Origin: Glandiceps talaboti | Taxonomy: Eukaryota > Hemichordata > Enteropneusta > Spengelidae | Assembly (NCBI RefSeq): GCF_964340395.1 | Contig: NC_135551.1 | Coordinates: 21,769,503 to 21,833,502, forward strand | Direction of reading: 5' to 3' | Length of the DNA stretch: 64,000 bases | In this document: positions 39,105-54,741 of the stretch, in pieces | How positions within the stretch are numbered: position 1 is the stretch's first letter | How the letters are laid out: each line of letters opens with the position of its first letter | Program-made: the position numbers and the translations under genes | Notes under the pieces: generated by a model | What the model was told of the DNA's origin: nothing | Database searches by the model: none | Seen by the model: only the letters and a program-made list of their open reading frames with translations

Positions 39105-40975
39105 CCAAAACGAATGACAACCCGAAGGACAGAAAACGAATGACAACATTTACAGTATGTAAACAGCGGAATGACACACTTTGTACATTTAGTTAGTTGA
39201 ATGACACCATCTGCACTGTTAACAATTGGAATGACAGCCGCCACTCTATAGCATAAGAGGAATGACAGCATTTTCAATGCTCTGAAACAGGAATGACAGC
39301 ATTTCCAGTATTTAAACAGTGGAATGACACACTTTGTACAGTCAGTTAGTTGAATGACATACAATGCACTGTAAAACAATTGGAAAGACAGCCACCACTC
39401 TATAGCATAAGAGGAATGACAGCATTTTCAATGTTTTGACACAGGAATGACATCATTTCCAGTATGTAAACAGTGGAATGACACCCATTTCTACATTGAA
39501 TTAGTTGAATGACACCTTCTTCATTGTAAAACAACTGGAATTACAGCCGCCACTCTATACCATAAAGGGAATGACAGCATTTTCAATGCTTTGACACTGG
39601 AATAACAGCATTTACAGTATGTAAATAGTGGAATGACACCCATTTCTACATTGAATTAGTTGAATGACACCCTCTTCACTGTAAAACAACTGGAATTACA
39701 GCCGCCACTCTATACCATAAAGGGAATGACAGCATTTTCAATGCTTTGAAACGGGAATGACAGCTTTTCCAGTATGTAAATAGTGGAATGACACCCATCT
39801 CTACATTCAGTAAGTTGAATAACACCATCTGCACTTTTAAATAAGTGGAATGACAGCCGAGCTTTGAAACAGGAATGACAGCAATTCCAGTATGTAAACA
39901 GTGGAATTACATCCTTTTCAACATTCAGTCCAGGAATGACAACAATTCCAGTGAATTGGAAATGCTGTTATTCCACTCGTGCTATAGAGTGACGGCTGTC
40001 ATGCATGCTACTTGTTTTTACAGTGTCGTGGGTGTCATTCAACTAACTGAATGTAGAAATTGTGTCATTCCACTATTTACATACCGGAAATGCTGTCATT
40101 CGAGTTTCAAAGCATGGAAAAGGCTGTCATTCCACTTATGCTATAGAGTGGCGGGTGTCATTCCACTTGTTTTACAGTGAAGAGTGTGTCATTCAACTAA
40201 TTCAATGTAGAAATGGGTGTCATTCCACTGTTTACATACTGTAAATGCTGTTATTCCAGTGTCAAAGCATTGAAAATGCTGTCATTCCCTTGATGGTATA
40301 GAGTGACGGCTGTCATTCCACTTGTTTAACAGTGTATAAGTAGCACGAGTGGAATGACAGCATTTCCAATGCATTGAAAATGCTGTCATACCTGGACTGA
40401 ATGTAGGGGTGTCATTCCACTGTTTACATACTGAAAATGCTGTCATCCCAGTTTCAAACATTGAAAATGCTGTCATTCTTCTTATGCTATAGAGAAGCGG
40501 CTGTCATTCCACTTGTTTAACAGTGTATAAGTAGCACGATTGGAATGACAGCATTTCCAATGCATTGAAAATGCTGTCATACCTGGACTGAATGTAGGGG
40601 TGTCATTCCACTGTTTACATACTAAAATGCTGTCATTCCAGTTTCAAAGTACGGCTGTCATTCCGCTTGTTTAACAGTGCAGATGGTGTCATTCAACTAC
40701 CTGAATGTAGAAATGGGTATAATTCCACTGTTTACATTCTGGACTAAATGCTGTCATTCCTGTTTCAAAGCATTGAACAGGCTGTCATTCCACTTATGCT
40801 ATAGAGTGGCGGCTGTCATTCCACTTGTTTAACAGTGGGGAGGGGTGTCATCCAACTAAATGATTGTAGAAAAGGGTGTCAATCCACCGTTTATATATTG
40901 TAAATGCTGTCATTCCAGTTTCAAAGCATTAAAAAGGCTGTATTCCACTTACGCTATACAGCGGGTGTCAAGTGA
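39105..40975. repeat. Higher-order satellite array 1, with internal orientation switch
   Basis: Monomers of about 31-32 bp begin (G)GAATGACA(C/G)C. Five monomer types alternate, for example 39169-39330, giving a ~155-160-bp unit. Around 39945 the array flips, so TGTCATTCC is then on the plus strand. Two single forward monomers (about 40348 and 40540) sit in the flipped half, forming short hairpins. Open frames across it are repeat artefacts. Confidence 0.85.
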
Positions 40976-41429
40976 AAGTTGATCAGCAAGGCAAGTTTTA
41001 ATACCTATTGCATCTTTAGGGAGCTTGTACCATAAACGGATCCGGACAACAGAATTGGTAAATCAAAAAATAAAATAATTAGAAATGTTCGTACGTCGTT
41101 CACGAATTAGCTGTTAATGTTAGTCCATAAGTACTAATAGTAAAAGTGAGTTGTGGGGGGGGGGGGTGATTTCTGATGTGTTGGTGGAAAGTATGTTAAA
41201 ATAGAAAGATAAGTGATAATTTTGACTATAAATATACCATATGCACATTTTCTATTTCTTTACCTCAAGACATGAGCATATGATAATAACTTCGTAAAAA
41301 ATATTATTGAAAATAGAAATGTTTTAAGTCTTTGTACTTTTATATTCACCTGATAATTCACATATAATGTATTTATATATATCAACTGACCAAATTCAAT
41401 AATTGTGTAGTGCTGTCAGGGCAGTGGTA
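40976..41429. other. No gene recognised
   Basis: Unique AT-rich spacer with a G run at about 41155-41166. Confidence 0.35.
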
Positions 41430-42530
41430 CTATGTCCAAATCTAACATAAAACCACACTCTTGCCCTTCATATCAGTATTTATATCAAGCCGTTGTGTCT
41501 GCTTTGTAGTTGGTGATTTAAATAACCGTTTTAGCCTGTATGAAAGCACATGTCAGAATCATTATGGGTATGTATGTATGTATGTATGTATGTATGTATG
41601 TATGTATGTCTGCCTATCTGCCTGTCTGTCTAATACATTCCACTGATGTTTCCGCAAATGCTAGCTCAAACATAGAAATGAAGCATGTTACATGGATCAC
41701 ACAAATATGATATTCTTGTTTTGAAACCCACTTAGCTTTACGGTTGTAATTGTAAACCATTCATTTCACCAGTGTGGTATACTCAATTCCATACAAATTT
41801 GCATAGTTTGCCATTTACACCAAGTTATAGTTTTGTATTTCAGCCATGTATAGGTGCAGAGACTGATAAACAACATCAGTACACGGAAAGTAATTGAATT
41901 GATTGCAATTAGTAATACATGTAAATACATATCATATTGTGAATTGGATAATTATATCCCCATTCAATTTTTTTTTCTACCTTTGTCAGTTGTCGTATAG
42001 GTGTATTCATTCTCTTAAAGAAACCACACAGTACAGAAGGGGAATAAACAGCTACAGTTGGTGATTTGAGATGGTTTGTACATTTGAGTGGTATACTTAT
42101 GTGCCAACCACACACCAATTCAATTGTGTAGAGGTATTGGGTACTTCAAGCTAAAATTACTTACGTAATTCTCACATTCCAGTACACTACTTTTATGCCA
42201 CACACACTGACAGACGTATGTTATGACTGTAGTGATGGGGGTATCGTTGACGTCATAGAAGAAGTTAAACCTGCATAAAAAAAACTACAAGTCGGCTGTA
42301 AAAGAAAAGATGTGAAATTAAAGTTGTGAAACATGGCAAAATATCAAAGTACTAGCTGTGGGACAATTTTGATGTGTCTCCAAATAAACTACAGAATGAT
42401 GATAAAGTATGGCATAACACTTTACCTTGATACCCATGGAAGCCAGTGCATGTAATAGGGACTTTGAACTGTGCATTGCCACTCCATGCATAAGCGATAA
42501 CTGGACCCCCATAACTGTAATGTGTGCCAA
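41430..42530. repeat. Inverted duplicate of 53985-54870
   Basis: Matching landmarks in reverse order include the GCAATGCAC/AGTTCAAAGTCC segment (42440-42480 against 54005-54040), the TGGTATACTCAATTCC segment, and the GTAT/GTCT microsatellite (41568-41632) against the GACA tract (54702-54757). Both partners lie beside a satellite array. No gene is supported. Confidence 0.75.
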
Positions 42531-42549
42531 ATAGACATATTCATTCATA

Positions 42550-44840
<2,291 letters not shown>

Positions 44841-44984
44841 AATTGTGGACGTACATGCATATTTGTGAATACATAAACTAAGCATTCTTGAAAGCCAGAA
44901 CATAATTTTTCTGCTAACCCGGCTTGTAGGCCTACAGGAGTGCCGTAAATAGGAATATTACCTAATACAGGCTGTACGTCCAGG

Positions 44985-46060
44985 CCCTTTTAAAATGTTT
45001 CTCAGTATTACATTTCGAAATGTGATGTGATTGCGCATGCCCACGACCGTTACAGTTTTTAGAGATTGTGCAACTGATGTAATTGTAGTACTACTACCGT
45101 GTGTCTCGCCGACCATCTTCTAGATGTCTGGTTTGAGGATTTTAATTCTAAACTTAGGATTTTTAAGGCTGCTATTTAGCCAGTACGAGACTACTAGGGG
45201 ACAAGGTAAGTGTATTGTATCGTCTATTTTCTCCATGCATCACATGAAAATCGTTGTCTTCGATGTTAGAAGAATGTTTTATTTGTCAAATAAACAAATT
45301 GTCTACGTCATCAGTGAAATTCTGTACATAGCACAATGTAAATTAAGTAATTCGTAGACAGAATATGTCGCCATATTGAATATAAAAAGACGTTTTCTTA
45401 TATTAGATGTGTTTAGGACTAAATTCAGCTGTCAAATTGCTTATTTGAAAATATGAACTGTCTCATACATTGTCGAAGTAGTCAGATTTATTCCTAGATG
45501 AGGACTACAGGATATTTTAGATAAATATCCCTTTACAAGTCAGTGATATGAGAAGTGTGATTTTCGGCTAACGATATTCCGGTTTCAGTCTCCTATGGAC
45601 AGGTTTACTCTATAGGTGTGTCAGACGTGATGGCCAAACTACATGGTTGTCTAGTTTTTGTTCCTAGGCCTCACACTATGATATCTTGCTAAGAAACTGG
45701 TTTTTCTTTTGACTATAGCATCATGCTGAAAAGTGCTTGAAATTCTCAAATGATCACAACGTTTACCAGGGGGTCGGTCCCCAGGTCGGTCCTCACTGTA
45801 TTTAACCGCTAATGAAGGTTGTCGCAATTCCAATTTTATCTTCCTGAATAGTTCATTCAATTCCCTGTTCCGCTAATGTGATCGAGTCGTGCCCACTTTT
45901 AAATGCCGGGTCAGATATGGGCCAATACTATTTACAAAGAATATTTGATCAAATCAGACACTTCGTACCATGACTTATCGCTCATACTGAAATATGCAAT
46001 TCGTGAGATTACACATTCTCGCAAACAGAGCACATTTTTCAGGGTTTGTAAACGCAATGC
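44985..46060 (+). repeat. Repeat block shared with 18.2 kb and 49.2-51.2 kb
   Basis: 44985-45600 matches 18220-18850, and 45400-46060 matches parts of 49190-51240, all direct. It includes the ACAAGGTAAGTGTAT donor-like element at about 45200. Confidence 0.65.
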
Positions 46061-46254
46061 AATCGTAGCCATACAGCTAGCATACACCACAGCTTTGCGC
46101 TGTCGGATTTCGTCCAATATCCCAAGACCGATACGAGGAAGAACGTTTAGTCGGACCTAGTCGAAATCTACCAGCGCGAAGGATCTAGGTTAGGCGACTA
46201 CGATACTATGCCAACCATCAGGAAGCTTCCTTGGGGAGGGGGTGTCTAATTTAG

Positions 46255-46562
<308 letters not shown>

Positions 46563-47184
46563 GATTAGATAGATACTTCAATGCTCACTTTGTCAGTGGT
46601 TTGAAAGTTATGACAGGTTTTTGCACATGATTTAGTTATAACAAGTTTCGTGTTGCATGAACTTAACGTGCTTAGCATTCCAAACTTGGACCACAAATGA
46701 ATTAACAAAAAATTGTATTTTGTTACCTTTCATACAATGTATATATTTCTTTAAAAATCGTGTCTCATCACTGTACTCGTTTAGTGCTTTAAACGTTACA
46801 ACAATTTTAGGAGGTTGCATGGAATTGAAAAGCTCAGCATTCAACAAATATCAATAAAATAAAACAACAACAACAACAACAACAACAAACAAACAAACAT
46901 CCTACATTTAATCTATAGACATGTGTGATTATTAGACACATTAGGGTGACAAATATGGCATAATATTCCGCACCCCCACCCTCATATTTTGAAACCTGGT
47001 TTCCACCAGTTAAACCAAAGATACAAAATGTCTTATCGACATCATATTACTCTCCATATCAATACACGAGATGAAAATCAATGTTCAAGCCACGGGTAAC
47101 AAACTGATCAGACTAGAAATAGAAGTTAATGCATTTTATAAATTACATACAGAACAAAAACAGAGATTTGAAGATTACTGGAAA

Positions 47185-47263
47185 TTTCTTAATGATTTCT
47201 AGACACTTCTTTGTATTTCTTATACTGTGAAACAAAGAAAACTATCAGGAAATCAGTACGAAA
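47185..47263 (+). other. 79-bp hairpin, copy 3 (diverged)
   Basis: It has the same length and pairing plan as the copies at 4976 and 57027, but with TCTTTG against CAAAGA in the inner stem where those have TCTGCG against CACAGA. One G-C pair is replaced by T-A and a C-A mismatch becomes T-A. The outer stem has a few mismatches. Confidence 0.5.
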
Positions 47264-47668
47264 TTGAATTCTATGTTTCAATACTGATAGGCTGGAATTT
47301 TACTACATGGCTTTCTTGACTTCTTTTTTCTTACATGAAGCCTAACTTTTCATGTGAATCAACAAACAAGTATATACAACGCACTTGCTAAATTTATTGT
47401 GTAATACATCTTTCAAATTCGCGAGAACCATGCATGCATATTACTCTACAGTACTAATGACTGAAGCTATCACAACAAAACCACTCACGCTACGGTACAC
47501 ATCTCATAGTGATGTATTGAGGAATCCCATGTAAGGCACAAATGTCTCATTATCCGATTTGCCATCAAGATATATGATATATGCAACTTTCCAAGTTGAT
47601 TGACATCAATTTCTGACGCATACAAGTAGCCATCGGCTTATTAATAAAAACATTTCAAATAATAAGTA

Positions 47669-47937
47669 AAAAAGCACTTTAGTGTTAGTTTTTGTATAGC
47701 ACTTTCCCGCCATTTCGTTCAAAGGGCTTTACAATTATTACGCCTTGTATGGACCATAAGTTACGGAACAACAGCATGAATTTTATACTTGGGAAGCATA
47801 CAGTCCATTGCAGCTTAGGGAAAACCTGTGTTGTTCGGCAGATTCAAAAACAAAGACAATCTCCTCTTCTCTACAGTGTTGCAATTTTTTAAAAATCAAA
47901 TACTGAGTGGACTCGAACCCAGGAGAAACATGGTAAA
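47669..47937 (-). mobile_element. SINE-like element, most complete copy
   Basis: Minus strand: a B-box-like GGTTCGAGTCC (47919-47909) suggests a tRNA-derived head, and the end reads AAAGCCCTTTGAACGAAATG then GGGAAAGTGCTATACAAAAA, the CTTTG...CGCTATA tail style of many aquatic SINEs. I could not find a convincing A box. The relics at 5430 and 57525 share the body. Confidence 0.5.
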
Positions 47938-48838
47938 CTTGTACAACTCGTAATATTAGAAGTATGTTCCGGAGTTGTTGATCATTTCTGTTTTTTATTT
48001 ATTTATTTTTTTACTATAACACACCAGTGACTTGCTTGTCCTCGCCAAAGCCACATGTCTCCAGAGTAACGCTTCGTTGACTTTCAGTTATCTCGTAACT
48101 GGCCCATTGAAGACACTTTTCGACAGAACTAAGACTCACTTCTCTGTGTTGTGGAATGTGTCAACACAGTAACTGCTTATCTTGTTGCATGGTGCAACGT
48201 GTGAATTATGTCGAATCAAACCCGCTTACAATGCAAGAAAACATCCTTACACGAATATAACTGAGATGTATTCTGTATACCAAAACACAGAAAACAATGC
48301 TACATTCCGTTAGCTGAGAAACTACTTAAATTAAGTCTACATATGGAGGGAATTGATATACGTAAATGTCAAAAATAAAGTGTCTTCTCAGTCTACATTA
48401 TCGTACAACAGTTACTATGCACACTTACCAATCAATTATCCAGCCGTGGCTTGGACTGTTCGCGAGGAATTCTTGCAGAAGCAAAGTTGGGAATTGAAAG
48501 GAGAAAAAAGGGGAGTTAAGTCCTTTATTGTCGGAGAGTAAGTTTACATGATAAACAGACAAGAATTCATGAACATTTGTAAATCATTGAAAATAAAATC
48601 TTTAAGTTAGCAATTTGAGTTAAAAATTTATTAACTACCTTCAGGGTTTCTATGGACTTGATTTTTCTTTGATTTGGTGAAAATGCCGGTATAAGTTCAG
48701 GATAACTTGATGACGTACAGTGACATTTCCACAGTTGCTATAAATGCTGATGTTGTGTACCTATCTGCATGGATTCCATAATAGAGAGACAAATAATCAT
48801 GACAATCTGTTTAAAATTGGTGTCTTGAGCAGTTAACC

Positions 48839-48953
48839 ATAATATAATAATATAACTGTATTGCCATTTGCATAAAAATGCATTGGAAATTGGTTTTCCA
48901 CGTGCAGAGGTGAATTAAAATTGAAAATGAAAGGAAACAACAAACAACATCTA
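48839..48953. mobile_element. Private insertion of about 115 bp in the 46-49 kb copy
   Basis: Copy 1 reads AGTTAACCATCTAATTGTGCC (6597-6617). Here AACCAT and CATCTAATTG are separated by AT-rich DNA including ATTTGCATAAAAATGCAT. The flanking CAT...CAT may be a 3-bp target duplication. Element class unknown. Confidence 0.45.
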
Positions 48954-49629
48954 ATTGTGCCTATAATTATTTTCCCTCTGAGTTGCAATGGAATGCTTTC
49001 ACCAAGCCCTTGTGAGGAAGTTCTGATGTACGATTTGCCTGTCTACTCCGCAAGTCATGGTAGAACGACTTACAAAAGTTAGTCATTCTCACCCATAGGC
49101 TAGCAGGCTACGGTCCGTTGTGGTATCAACACAAACCACCATTCCATAGTGCAACCCAGCATCGTACTTTGGAACTAGGTGATGAATTTAAAAAGATGTT
49201 TTAGATGTGTTTAGGACTAAATTCAGACGTCAACCTGCTTTGAAACGTTTATAATACAAACTGTTTCATACATTGTCGACGTAATCAGATTTATTCCTAC
49301 AGAGGACATATTTCATATGAATGGCCCTCATTCAAGTCGGTGATATTAAAAGTATGATTTCGGCTAACGTTATTTCAATGGGTTTCAGTCTCCTATTATA
49401 TGGACAGGTTTACTGTATATAAGTGTGTCAGGCGTGATGGCCAAACTATGTCGTCTAGTTTTTTGTTTCATCTATATGTTACCCCAGTTTTGTGTTGAAA
49501 ATTAACTTGGGAGGTGTTCACTGTTTTAAAGTCATTGTACCCACCTAAATATTTCTGCAATCCCACTTTCTAAATTCTCCAAATCCAATCCTAACGTAAA
49601 CATACGACACATGACTCAATTCAGTCACA

Positions 49630-50480
49630 CTATTTAGCTTTAGAATGGAAATTGTTAAATTTATGTGTACCTTGGACCACTACGGGAAAGTGGTCTCGGT
49701 CTGTACTGTGTATATTCAAATTCTATCAGAGACGATGAAATCCTACTGAAAAACTTAATAAATTTGTAATAATTATGTATCCTTCATCGATTGTTTCCAA
49801 ATCTTATCTGTTATCATCAACTAGTCTGAGAGTATTTACTAAACACATTTTGTTAGAGTGCGAAAATCTGCCTGAGGGTGCAGCTTCTGCAACTTCTACT
49901 CACACTACGATATCTTGCTAAGAGTCTTGTTTTGCTGTTGACTACAGCATCATGCTGAAAAGTGTTTGATTAAATTCTCAAATGATAACAAAGTTTTCCA
50001 GGGAAAGCCCTCGGTGGGCATGCAGGGCCGAGCAAGAAATTGAATCTGAATAATTTAGGTACTTGAAACTTAAGTTGTCTATGTCTCCATTCCATGCACT
50101 GTTGTCAGCGTTATTTAGTTAGTTTCAGGATGGAAATTGTTAAATTTGATGAGTACCTTGGACCACTACGGGAAAGTGGACTCCGTCTGTACAGTGTATA
50201 TTCAAATTCTATTATCAGAGAATATAATTTAAAATATTTATCCTTCATCGATTGTTCCCAAATCTGTTTAAGTATCATAAGTATCGTGTTATCAACAACC
50301 AGTCTGAGAGTATCTAGTACTAACAACATTTTGTTAATAAGTTATAGTGCTAAAATCTGCCAACCAAAGGGGGGTGGTGCATACCCGAGAGTGCAACTTC
50401 TCCTCACGATAGCTTGATAATCGTCTTGCTTTTTTGTTGACTATAGCATCATGCTGAAAGTGCTTGAAATTCTCAAATGA
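49630..50480 (+). repeat. Tandem duplication, two units of about 480 bp
   Basis: Units start near 49630 and 50110 (AATGGAAATTGTTAAATTT / GATGGAAATTGTTAAATTT) and share the ACCACTACGGGAAAGTGG segment, the CTTCATCGATTGTT segment and the CAGCATCATGCTGAAA end. The last part also occurs once at about 45665-45760. The 107-codon frame in unit 2 is broken in unit 1, so I do not call it a gene. Confidence 0.7.
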
Positions 50481-51240
50481 TTACAAAGTTTGCCATTTTT
50501 AAATCTGAATAATTTATGTATCTGAATCTTATGCTGTCAATGTCTCTATTCCATGCACTGTTGTCAACGTTTGGAGTAAATGCTAATGGATGAAAACCTA
50601 GCCTACATCCTTTGCTCAGTCCATTAGTTACAATTGGTTCTTATATTTCCCCACAACACTCCGAAATCAACCATGCGAAGGGTCTAGGCTAAAGCAAACG
50701 TGTACCTGTCATTACACGATCGCGATGCAACTACATGTCGTATACGTAATTCGTATATTACGCGGACAACACGGGGGAGGGGGGTTTATAGTGAATGCTT
50801 TAGACTGTCTTTAGTTCATCGTTGAATCACATTTAGATGTCAATTCAAATGAGTCAATGTCAGAAACAGTGTCAGTACAGAGGGGAACCAAAATACCCAT
50901 GGGACCGCACTCTTCGCACTTACAGCCAGGCAAATTTAATGAAACTCTTGACTAGTGTAGGAATGGAACACCGACCCATGGGCCTGGCATGGGGGTCGGT
51001 CCGCAGGTCGGTCCTCACTGTATTTCACCGCTAAGGAAGGTTGTCCTAAATCCGTTGTTATCTTCCTGACTAGTTCATTCAATTCCATGTTCCGCTAATG
51101 TGATCGAGTCGTGTCCACTTTTGAATGCCATATCAGATTTGGGCCAATACTATTTACTAAGAATATTTAATCAGACACTTTGTACAGTGTACCATGCGCT
51201 CATACTGAAGTTAGCAATTCGTGAGATATCACATTCTCGA
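50481..51240. other. No gene recognised; part of a 45.8-kb related block
   Basis: 50990-51240 resembles 45770-46040 (GGTCGGTCC...CAGGTCGGTCCTCACTGTAT). The rest is unique-looking. Confidence 0.4.
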
Positions 51241-51399
51241 AGGATCAAAGTAAAATCTCGAGATTTATTTTGCCCTATGATTATTGATAAATGAACTAGT
51301 AATATAAAATGATATTCATCTTCGATTTCATTTGAATCACACGACAAACATATTCACTGATTTCTTTCGATGCTGTGTTTTCTGACTGTCTCTATGCGT
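51241..51399 (-). mobile_element. LINE ORF2 C-terminal fragment, second copy
   Basis: Minus strand reads RIETVRKHSIERNQ, stop, ICLSCDSNEIEDEYHF, the same region as 2135-2400 with an in-frame TGA. It ends abruptly where satellite array 2 begins. Confidence 0.7.
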
Positions 51400-52410
51400 C
51401 ATTCCATTTGTTTTACAGTGGAGGGGGTGTCATTTAATCAACTGAATGCAGAAAATGGTGTCATTCCACATATCGTATAGAGTGGCATGTGTCATTCCAC
51501 TTGTTTTATAGTGCAGTGGGTGTCATTCAACTAACTGAATGTTGAAAAGGGTGCCATTCCACTGTTCTCACACTGTAAATGCTGTCATTCCAGATTCAAA
51601 GCATTCGAAATGCTGTCATTCCACTTATGCTATAGAGTGGCGACTGTCATTCCATTTGTTTTACAGTGCAGCGTGTGTCATTCAACTAACCAAATGTTGA
51701 AAAGGGTGTCATTCCCTTCAGTTAGTTGAATGACACCCACTGCACTATAAAACAAGAGGAATGACACATGCCACTCTATACAATATGTGGAATGACACCA
51801 TTTTCTGCATTCAGTTGGTTAAATGACACCCCCTCCCTCAATAGCATGAGTGGAATAACAGCATGTCCAATGCTTTGAAACTGGAATGACAGCATTTCCA
51901 GTATGTAAACAGTGGAATGACACCCTTTTCAATATTCAGTTAGTTGAATGACACACAATACACTGTAAAACAAACGGAATGACAGCCGCCACTCTATTGA
52001 AAAAGTGGAATGACAGCACTTTCAATGCTTTGAAACTGGAATGACAGCATTTCCAATAATATGCAAACAGTCAGTGAACTGACACTCTTTTCAACATTCA
52101 GTTAGTTAGTTGAATGACACCCTCTGCACTGTAAAACAAGTGGAATAACAGATGCCACTCTATAGCATGAGTGGAATGACAGCATTTCCAATGCTTTGAA
52201 ACTGGAATGACAGCATTTACAGTATGCAAACAGTGAAATGACACCCTTTTCAACATTCAGTTAGTTGAATGATACCCACTGCACTGGAAAACAAGTGGAA
52301 TAACAGCCGCCACTCTATAGCATAAGTGGAATGACAGCATTTCCAATGCTTTGAAAGTGGAATGACAGCATGTCCAATATGTTAGCAGTGAATGACAACC
52401 TTTTCAACCA
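51398..52410. repeat. Higher-order satellite array 2, with internal orientation switch
   Basis: The same ~32-bp monomers as array 1. To about 51717 they are in TGTCATTCC orientation, then GGAATGACA orientation, so the polarity of the switch is opposite to array 1. The junction reads GTCATTCCCTTCAGTTAGTT. Confidence 0.85.
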
Positions 52411-52479
52411 GGTCAACCAGGTCAATGGCGTTGTAACACAACTGTACAGTTTTTGAAAGTGTTTATCCATATGCTAGTC

Positions 52480-53165
52480 CCTGCTAACAATAGGTGTTCA
52501 TTTGCTGAATGACTATCCAGTTGCCTATCCAACCATGTTGCTATCTTTGCGATATACACTATCATTTGGCTGTTGCTATGGCCGTGGTCATGTTGTATAT
52601 TTGCATACATTTTTGTATGTTTTTGTTCACTTGTGTGTGAATTTCTGATATTATCTTTGCATGTACGTGATCTTTTGGCTGTTGCTATGGGCGTGGTCTT
52701 GTTGCTAGGCATATTTGCATACATTTAAAATGTTTATTCATTTGTATTTCTATTCCTGTTATCTTCGCAATATATGTGATTATTTGACTTGCTATGGGCG
52801 TGGTCTTGTTGATAAGCAAATTTACATACATCTTTTGAATGTTTATTCAATTGTCTATTAATCCCTGTTGTTATCTTCGCAATATATGTGATCATTTGGT
52901 TGTTGCTATAGGCGTGGTCCCGTTGGTCTGCACATTTGCATACATTTTTTGAATGTTTATTCATTTGTCTTTCTATTTCTGTTGTTATCTCTGCAATACA
53001 CGCGATTATTTGGCTGTTGCTATGGGCGTGGTCTTGTTGCTAGGCAAATTTACCTCCATTTTTTGAATGTTTATTCAATTGCCTATTAATCCCTGTTATC
53101 TTTGTGAAATGCACAACCGTTTGGCTGTTGCTATGGGCGTGGTCATGATTGCTATGCTAGAGCCA
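52480..53165 (+). repeat. Minisatellite, unit about 112 bp, six copies
   Basis: GGCTGTTGCTATGGGCGTGG recurs near 52568, 52677, 52790, 52897, 53010 and 53122, each followed by a GCAAATTTGCATACAT-like segment and a TTTATTCATTTG-like segment. Minus-strand open frames here reflect the repeat. Confidence 0.85.
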
Positions 53166-53984
53166 ATTATGTCAAATTATTTTCAATAAAATCTGCATAA
53201 CAACACTTCTAGAAACATCTCACCAAGTTTCAGTGTCATTGACCAAGTACTTTGTGAGATACAAGTTTTTGACCAGAAATGAACTTGTTTCCACCTAATT
53301 TGCATATCATTCATGTCATCATTGTATCCTGAACATTTCTTCATCTATACATCACTAGATGCATTCTCATTAAATTTCAGCCCAATCTGTTCAGTAGTTT
53401 TGAAATTATTGACTTTTGACCAAAAAGACACAATATTAGCCCTAATTTGCATATTACTGATGGAATCATGTCATGAACGAATCTTACTTTACACCCCCTT
53501 AAGAATGTTTCCACCAAATTTCGCACCAATCTGCCCAGTAGTTTTTTTTTTACCAAAAATCACATTTTTTTTACCCAAATCACAAACTGGTGGTAAGATC
53601 ATTTTGATTTGATTTTTTTTTCATAAGAACACCATAAGTAATGTCTCCTCCAAATACCAAGCCAATCGGTCTGGCGGTTTTAGACTTTAAGTGTCCGGTT
53701 CCGATTACGCTCATAGGTGGGGTAGGTAACTCTGTTTGACGTCACATTGGCTTTGCAATACCTATGAGGGAGGGCTATTTACAAAGCAAACTAATTCCAA
53801 AATATGCAAAATTGGGTGTAAATTGTCAATATGAAAATTAACGACAAATTTTGACCTTAAATATTTCTTTATTTATTGTGTATTACGAACAAATGACATA
53901 GCAAGGCCCAACAAAACCAATACTATAATTGAATCTGTCTATTTTGCACATATTACAGTCATAGAGGTTCAGTTACCACTGTTT
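53166..53984. other. Repeat-like DNA, possibly one element with the minisatellite
   Basis: It contains re-occurring phrases (CCTAATTTGCATATCATT and CCTAATTTGCATATTACT; AATCTGTTCAGTAGTTTTGA and AATCTGCCCAGTAGTTTTTT) at roughly 120-170-bp spacing, suggesting an old internal repeat. No coding frame is supported. Confidence 0.4.
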
Positions 53985-54693
53985 CCATGGAATACCACAG
54001 TGGCAATGCATAGTTCAAAGTCCCTATTACATGCACTGGCTTCTATGTGTATTTTATTACTTGACTTTTTGCCATGTTTCACAACCTTTCCTTCACATCA
54101 TATATTTTACAGCTGACTTGTTTTGTATGCAGCTTTAACTTCAACGATATCCCCATGACTACAGTCATAACATACTTCTGTCTGATTTTAGCTTGAAGTA
54201 CTCGATCCTTCTGCACAATTGAACTGCTGTGTGTTTGGCTCGTAGGTATTCCATTCGAAATATACAGACCATCTCAAATCACTAACTGTAGTTGTTTATT
54301 TTACTCTTGTATTGTGTGGTTTCTTTAAAAGATTGAATACACGTCTACGACAAATGAGAAAAGAAAAAAGATTGAATTGGAATATCACTCACTAGTGTAT
54401 TTACATGTGTTACTATTTACATTCACTTCATTCTCATGTACTAATGTTGTTTATCAGTTTCAGCACCTATACGTGGCTGAAATACTAGTGTATAGGTTCG
54501 TGGCATACTGTTGAAACCGGCACTGAATTGAGTATACCACACACTGGTAAAATGAATGTTTTACAATTACAACTATTAAACTAAATGGGTTTCAAAACAA
54601 AAATGTAACATATCTGTTATTCATATATATATAACATGCTCCATTTCTATCTTTGAGCTAACAGTTGCAGAGGAATATATTTGACAGGTGGCC

Positions 54694-54741
<48 letters not shown>

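Larger units (their letters stand above)
46735..49170 (+). repeat. Diverged direct copy of the upstream block
   Basis: It matches 4510-6800 with the SINE tail preserved (47669-47937), the 79-bp hairpin diverged (47185-47263) and a private insertion (48839-48950). It is more diverged than the 54.9-kb copy, so it is an older duplication. Confidence 0.75.

Noticed and set aside
39875-40180. 101-codon frame with repeated CHS.. motifs
   Set aside because: It is translation of the ~32-bp satellite monomers, with no start context or conservation.
47909-47920. A free-standing tRNA gene
   Set aside because: Only a B-box-like match is present; no cloverleaf could be drawn, and the sequence continues as a SINE-like body.
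50094-50417. 107-codon frame in the second tandem unit
   Set aside because: The first unit (49630-50000) breaks the frame, and no motif is recognisable.
52422-52964. Minus-strand frames with repeated HAHSN motifs
   Set aside because: Translation of the 112-bp minisatellite.
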